Source: Lachnospiraceae bacterium
GTDB taxonomy: Bacteria > Bacillota_A > Clostridia > Lachnospirales > Lachnospiraceae
Length of the DNA stretch: 8,806 nucleotides
Assembly: GCA_017958935.1 (NCBI GenBank)
Contig: JAGDBR010000091.1
Span: 1 to 8,806 of the forward strand
Direction of reading: 5' to 3'
The translations under genes and the position numbers were made by a program. This document shows positions 7,185 to 8,806 of this stretch, in pieces. How positions within the stretch are numbered: position 1 is the first letter of the stretch; every line of letters starts with the position of its first letter. The notes below the pieces were generated by a model, which worked only from the letters and a program-made list of their open reading frames with translations, was not told the origin of the DNA and did no database searches.

Positions 7185-8246
7185 TCATTCCCGGTCCAGT
7201 TCCAGAAATGCCTCCACAAATCGTTTCATGACGCTTTCCGACCCCGCGGTCACCCGGATGAGGTCCTGAAGCAGCGGATTGGAAAACGGGTGCACCAGCA
7301 CCTTTTTCTCCGTTTCCAGCGCTTTCGCGATGGAATGCGCGTCGCAGCGCGGCCTGACGAAGAAGAAATTGCCTGCGCAGTCGCGCGTCTCGTATCCGGC
7401 CTTTTGAAGCGCCTGCAGCGCCCAGGCCTTTCCCGCGGCTTCCTTCTTCCGGAGTTCGTCCACGAGCTCCGGATGCGAAAGGACCGTCTCCCCTGCCAGC
7501 AGGGCGACGCTGTTCACGTCGAACGTCAGCTTCCCGTTCTTCAGAAAATGAATGAGCTTCGGGTGGCCGATCACGACGCCGAGCCGCACCGCGGCCAGCG
7601 AGAACAGCTTCGAGAAGGTCCGCAGCACGAGGACGTTCTCCTCTTCAAGCGCCCGCGGAAGGAACGTTTTTTCACAGAAATAATGATAGGCTTCGTCGAC
7701 GATCAGGACAGCGCCCGCCGCCTTCGTCTTTTCGAGGATCGCGTCGAATTCCGCGTCCGAGAACACGTTGCCGACCGGATTGTTCGGGTTCAGCAGCACG
7801 ACGATGCGCGTGTCTTCGCCGATCGCATCGCAGATTTTCGAGACGTCGACCGTCAGATCCTCCTCATAGGAGACCGGCACGTGATGAAGTCCGAGCAGGC
7901 TGCAGTTGATCCGGTACATTTCGAACGAAGGCGTCACCGTGACGACGTCCTTTCCGGGCTCGCCGAAGGTCTCCAGAAGATACCGGATCGCCATGTCCGA
8001 CCCGTTCGTCGCTGCGACGCATTCGATGTCCGTGCCGATGAAGTCCGCGTATTTGCGAAGGAACCGGTCCGGCTCGGGATAGGTCGACAGGAATTCCGGC
8101 GTGATCTTCCCGCGGATCTCTTCGACGATCTCCTCGGGCAGGCCCTCCGGATTCTCGTTCATGTCGAGGCGCAGGTACTCCGCGCGTCCCTGCATCGGGA
8201 ACACGCGTTCCGTTCCGGCGATCCACGGATTCACGTAATACTCCAT
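7185..8246 (-). CDS. HisC-like class I/II PLP aminotransferase
   Basis: A 353-residue fold-type I PLP aminotransferase of the histidinol-phosphate/threonine-phosphate decarboxylase-like branch, which often acts on small phosphorylated substrates. Visible motifs are LDMNENPEG (28-36), TNGSDMAIRYLL (80-91), the PLP-contacting NPNNPVGNVF (153-162), IVDEAYHYF (182-190) with Asp184 and Tyr187, the Schiff-base Lys213 in RTFSKLFSLAAVRLG (209-223) with Arg221, and Arg331 in IRVTAG. The start at 8246 is preferred because GAGGAG stands six bases before it; the ATG two codons earlier (8250-8252) abuts that site and overlaps the preceding gene's stop. No other histidine-pathway gene is near. Its position directly before a TagD-like cytidylyltransferase suggests it makes an amino-polyol phosphate or related headgroup for a surface polymer rather than histidine. 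That role is inference; the enzyme class is certain. Confidence 0.88.
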   Translation of the reverse strand: MEYYVNPWIAGTERVFPMQGRAEYLRLDMNENPEGLPEEIVEEIRGKITPEFLSTYPEPDRFLRKYADFIGTDIECVAATNGSDMAIRYLLETFGEPGKDVVTVTPSFEMYRINCSLLGLHHVPVSYEEDLTVDVSKICDAIGEDTRIVVLLNPNNPVGNVFSDAEFDAILEKTKAAGAVLIVDEAYHYFCEKTFLPRALEEENVLVLRTFSKLFSLAAVRLGVVIGHPKLIHFLKNGKLTFDVNSVALLAGETVLSHPELVDELRKKEAAGKAWALQALQKAGYETRDCAGNFFFVRPRCDAHSIAKALETEKKVLVHPFSNPLLQDLIRVTAGSESVMKRFVEAFLELDRE

Positions 8247-8248
8247 GT

Positions 8249-8806
8249 TCATCTCCTCTTCCGCATCAGGATGCTCGCGATGATGAGCATCAGGCTGATG
8301 CCGCCGGCGATCGCGATGTAGCCGCCGAGTCCCAGGCCGTCTTTGTCACGCTGTCCGGGACCGGGTGCCTGCGTCGTTTCCGGCGCTGCCGTCGTCGGTT
8401 CTGCCGTCGTCGGCGCTTCCGTCTCGGGTTCCTCCGTCGACGGGACTTCTGTCGTCGGCTCCTCGGTCGTCGGAGCTTCGGTCGTCGGTTCCTCTGTCGT
8501 TGGGGCTTCCGTTGTCGGTGCCTCCGTTGTCGGGGCCTCTGTCGTCGGCGCTTCCGTCGTCGGCTCTACATGCTCGATCGGGCGCTGATAAAGGCCCGGA
8601 GAAGTCTCGTCCATGAATCGGAGCATCCAGGTGATGACCTCGGAATAACCGCTCATGTGCGTTTTGATCCTGCCCGGGAAAACGGATTCGAGCGTCTTCA
8701 GATCCTCCCACTGCGCCAGATGAATGATCTGTCCGTTCGTGGAAGCAAAGGCCGGGTCCGACGTATTGTACAGCTGCGGCTTTTCCGGATTCCCGATCTT
8801 CCCGTC
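8249..8806 (-). CDS. Secreted surface protein, C-terminal part, with Thr/Glu/Pro stalk and membrane anchor (5' end off the window)
   Basis: The reading frame is open to the window edge with no plausible start, so these 185 residues are the C-terminus of a larger protein. Residues 1-80 form a folded-looking segment that I do not recognise (for example FPGRIKTHMSGYSE, 43-56, and ITWMLRFMDE, 58-67). Residues 82-146 are 13 tandem pentapeptides of the form PTTEx. A Gly-rich linker (149-162), a hydrophobic membrane segment (163-181) and a short RKRR tail finish the protein. This layout predicts an extracellular domain held off the membrane by an extended acidic stalk with the C-terminus inside. There is no LPxTG motif, so membrane anchoring is more likely than sortase attachment. 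The ATG at 8654-8656 is internal and not a believable start: sequence upstream remains in frame and coding-like. It ends two bases before the aminotransferase gene start. Function unknown. Confidence 0.8.
   Translation of the reverse strand, partial: DGKIGNPEKPQLYNTSDPAFASTNGQIIHLAQWEDLKTLESVFPGRIKTHMSGYSEVITWMLRFMDETSPGLYQRPIEHVEPTTEAPTTEAPTTEAPTTEAPTTEEPTTEAPTTEEPTTEVPSTEEPETEAPTTAEPTTAAPETTQAPGPGQRDKDGLGLGGYIAIAGGISLMLIIASILMRKRR
8253..8258 (-). promoter_or_regulatory. Ribosome binding site deciding the HisC-like gene start
   Basis: GAGGAG on the minus strand, located within the last codons of the surface protein gene. It is zero bases from the first ATG (8250-8252) but six from the second (8244-8246), so the second is favoured. 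Confidence 0.65.
8369..8563 (-). repeat. 13 tandem 15-base units encoding PTTEx pentapeptides
   Basis: Thirteen in-frame units of 15 bases. In order of translation they read PTTEA four times, PTTEE, PTTEA, PTTEE, PTTEV, PSTEE, PETEA, PTTAE, PTTAA, PETTQ. The first units are nearly identical and the later ones drift, as expected if copy number changes by slippage at one end. The DNA units differ mostly at third positions. The encoded stretch is acidic, Thr-rich and likely extended, and the threonines could be glycosylated. Confidence 0.9.

Noticed and set aside
5853..8321. An 822-codon open frame on the plus strand across ispE, the fusion gene and the HisC-like gene.
   Set aside because: It lies antisense to three proteins with clear catalytic motifs and is rich in Arg, His, Asp and Val, as expected of a shadow frame in GC-rich DNA. 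No family-like motif was seen in it.
8343..8588. A plus-strand frame encoding SVVGA-type repeats.
   Set aside because: It is only the reverse reading of the PTTEx repeat DNA and has no ribosome site or neighbouring support.
8249..8656. A short protein starting at the ATG at 8654-8656.
   Set aside because: The frame stays open to the window edge with coding-like sequence and that ATG has no ribosome site, so it is an internal methionine of a larger protein.

Overview
The window is a gene-dense piece of bacterial chromosome of high GC content (roughly 60% by eye), with every gene on the minus strand. Features suggest a Gram-positive Firmicute of the Lachnospiraceae/Clostridia type: strong GGAGG-type ribosome sites, a textbook sigma-A promoter, a ClpX-like ATPase of the kind I associate with Lachnospiraceae, and a surface protein with a Thr/Glu/Pro stalk. 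The family-level placement is inference from memory of protein families, not from a search.

Reading in the direction of transcription (high to low coordinates), the first block is an envelope-biosynthesis gene string. It starts with the C-terminal part of a secreted, membrane-anchored protein with 13 tandem PTTEx pentapeptides (8249-8806, cut by the window edge). Then come a HisC-like PLP aminotransferase (7185-8246), a fusion of a TagD-like cytidylyltransferase with a Gfo/Idh/MocA-like domain (5883-7175), ispE (5021-5890), ddl (3946-4998) and murI (3117-3935). Gaps are 2, 9, -8, 22 and 10 bases, so this is almost certainly one operon with translational coupling at several junctions. IspE feeds isoprenoid synthesis, which includes the undecaprenyl carrier; MurI makes D-glutamate; Ddl makes D-Ala-D-Ala. 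The aminotransferase and fusion protein plausibly make an activated (CDP-linked) small polyol or amino-polyol for a surface polymer.

A 116-base gap (3001-3116) separates the two blocks. It holds a GC-rich nested hairpin just after murI and a near-consensus extended -10 promoter. That promoter starts the second block: a small membrane-anchored protein of unknown function (2524-3000), an aspartate-aminotransferase-like enzyme of the MocR-type/1-gamma subgroup (1156-2439), and a divergent ClpX (1-1153, C-terminus off the window). An 84-base gap with a hairpin lies between the first two genes; the last two are 2 bases apart.

The most noteworthy items are the cytidylyltransferase fusion, whose oxidoreductase half lacks key motif residues, and the divergent ClpX, which has a long acidic linker and no RKH loop but keeps a recognisable ClpP-docking loop. 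No RNA genes, CRISPR arrays or insertion sequences were seen, and no gene-free stretch exceeds 300 bases.
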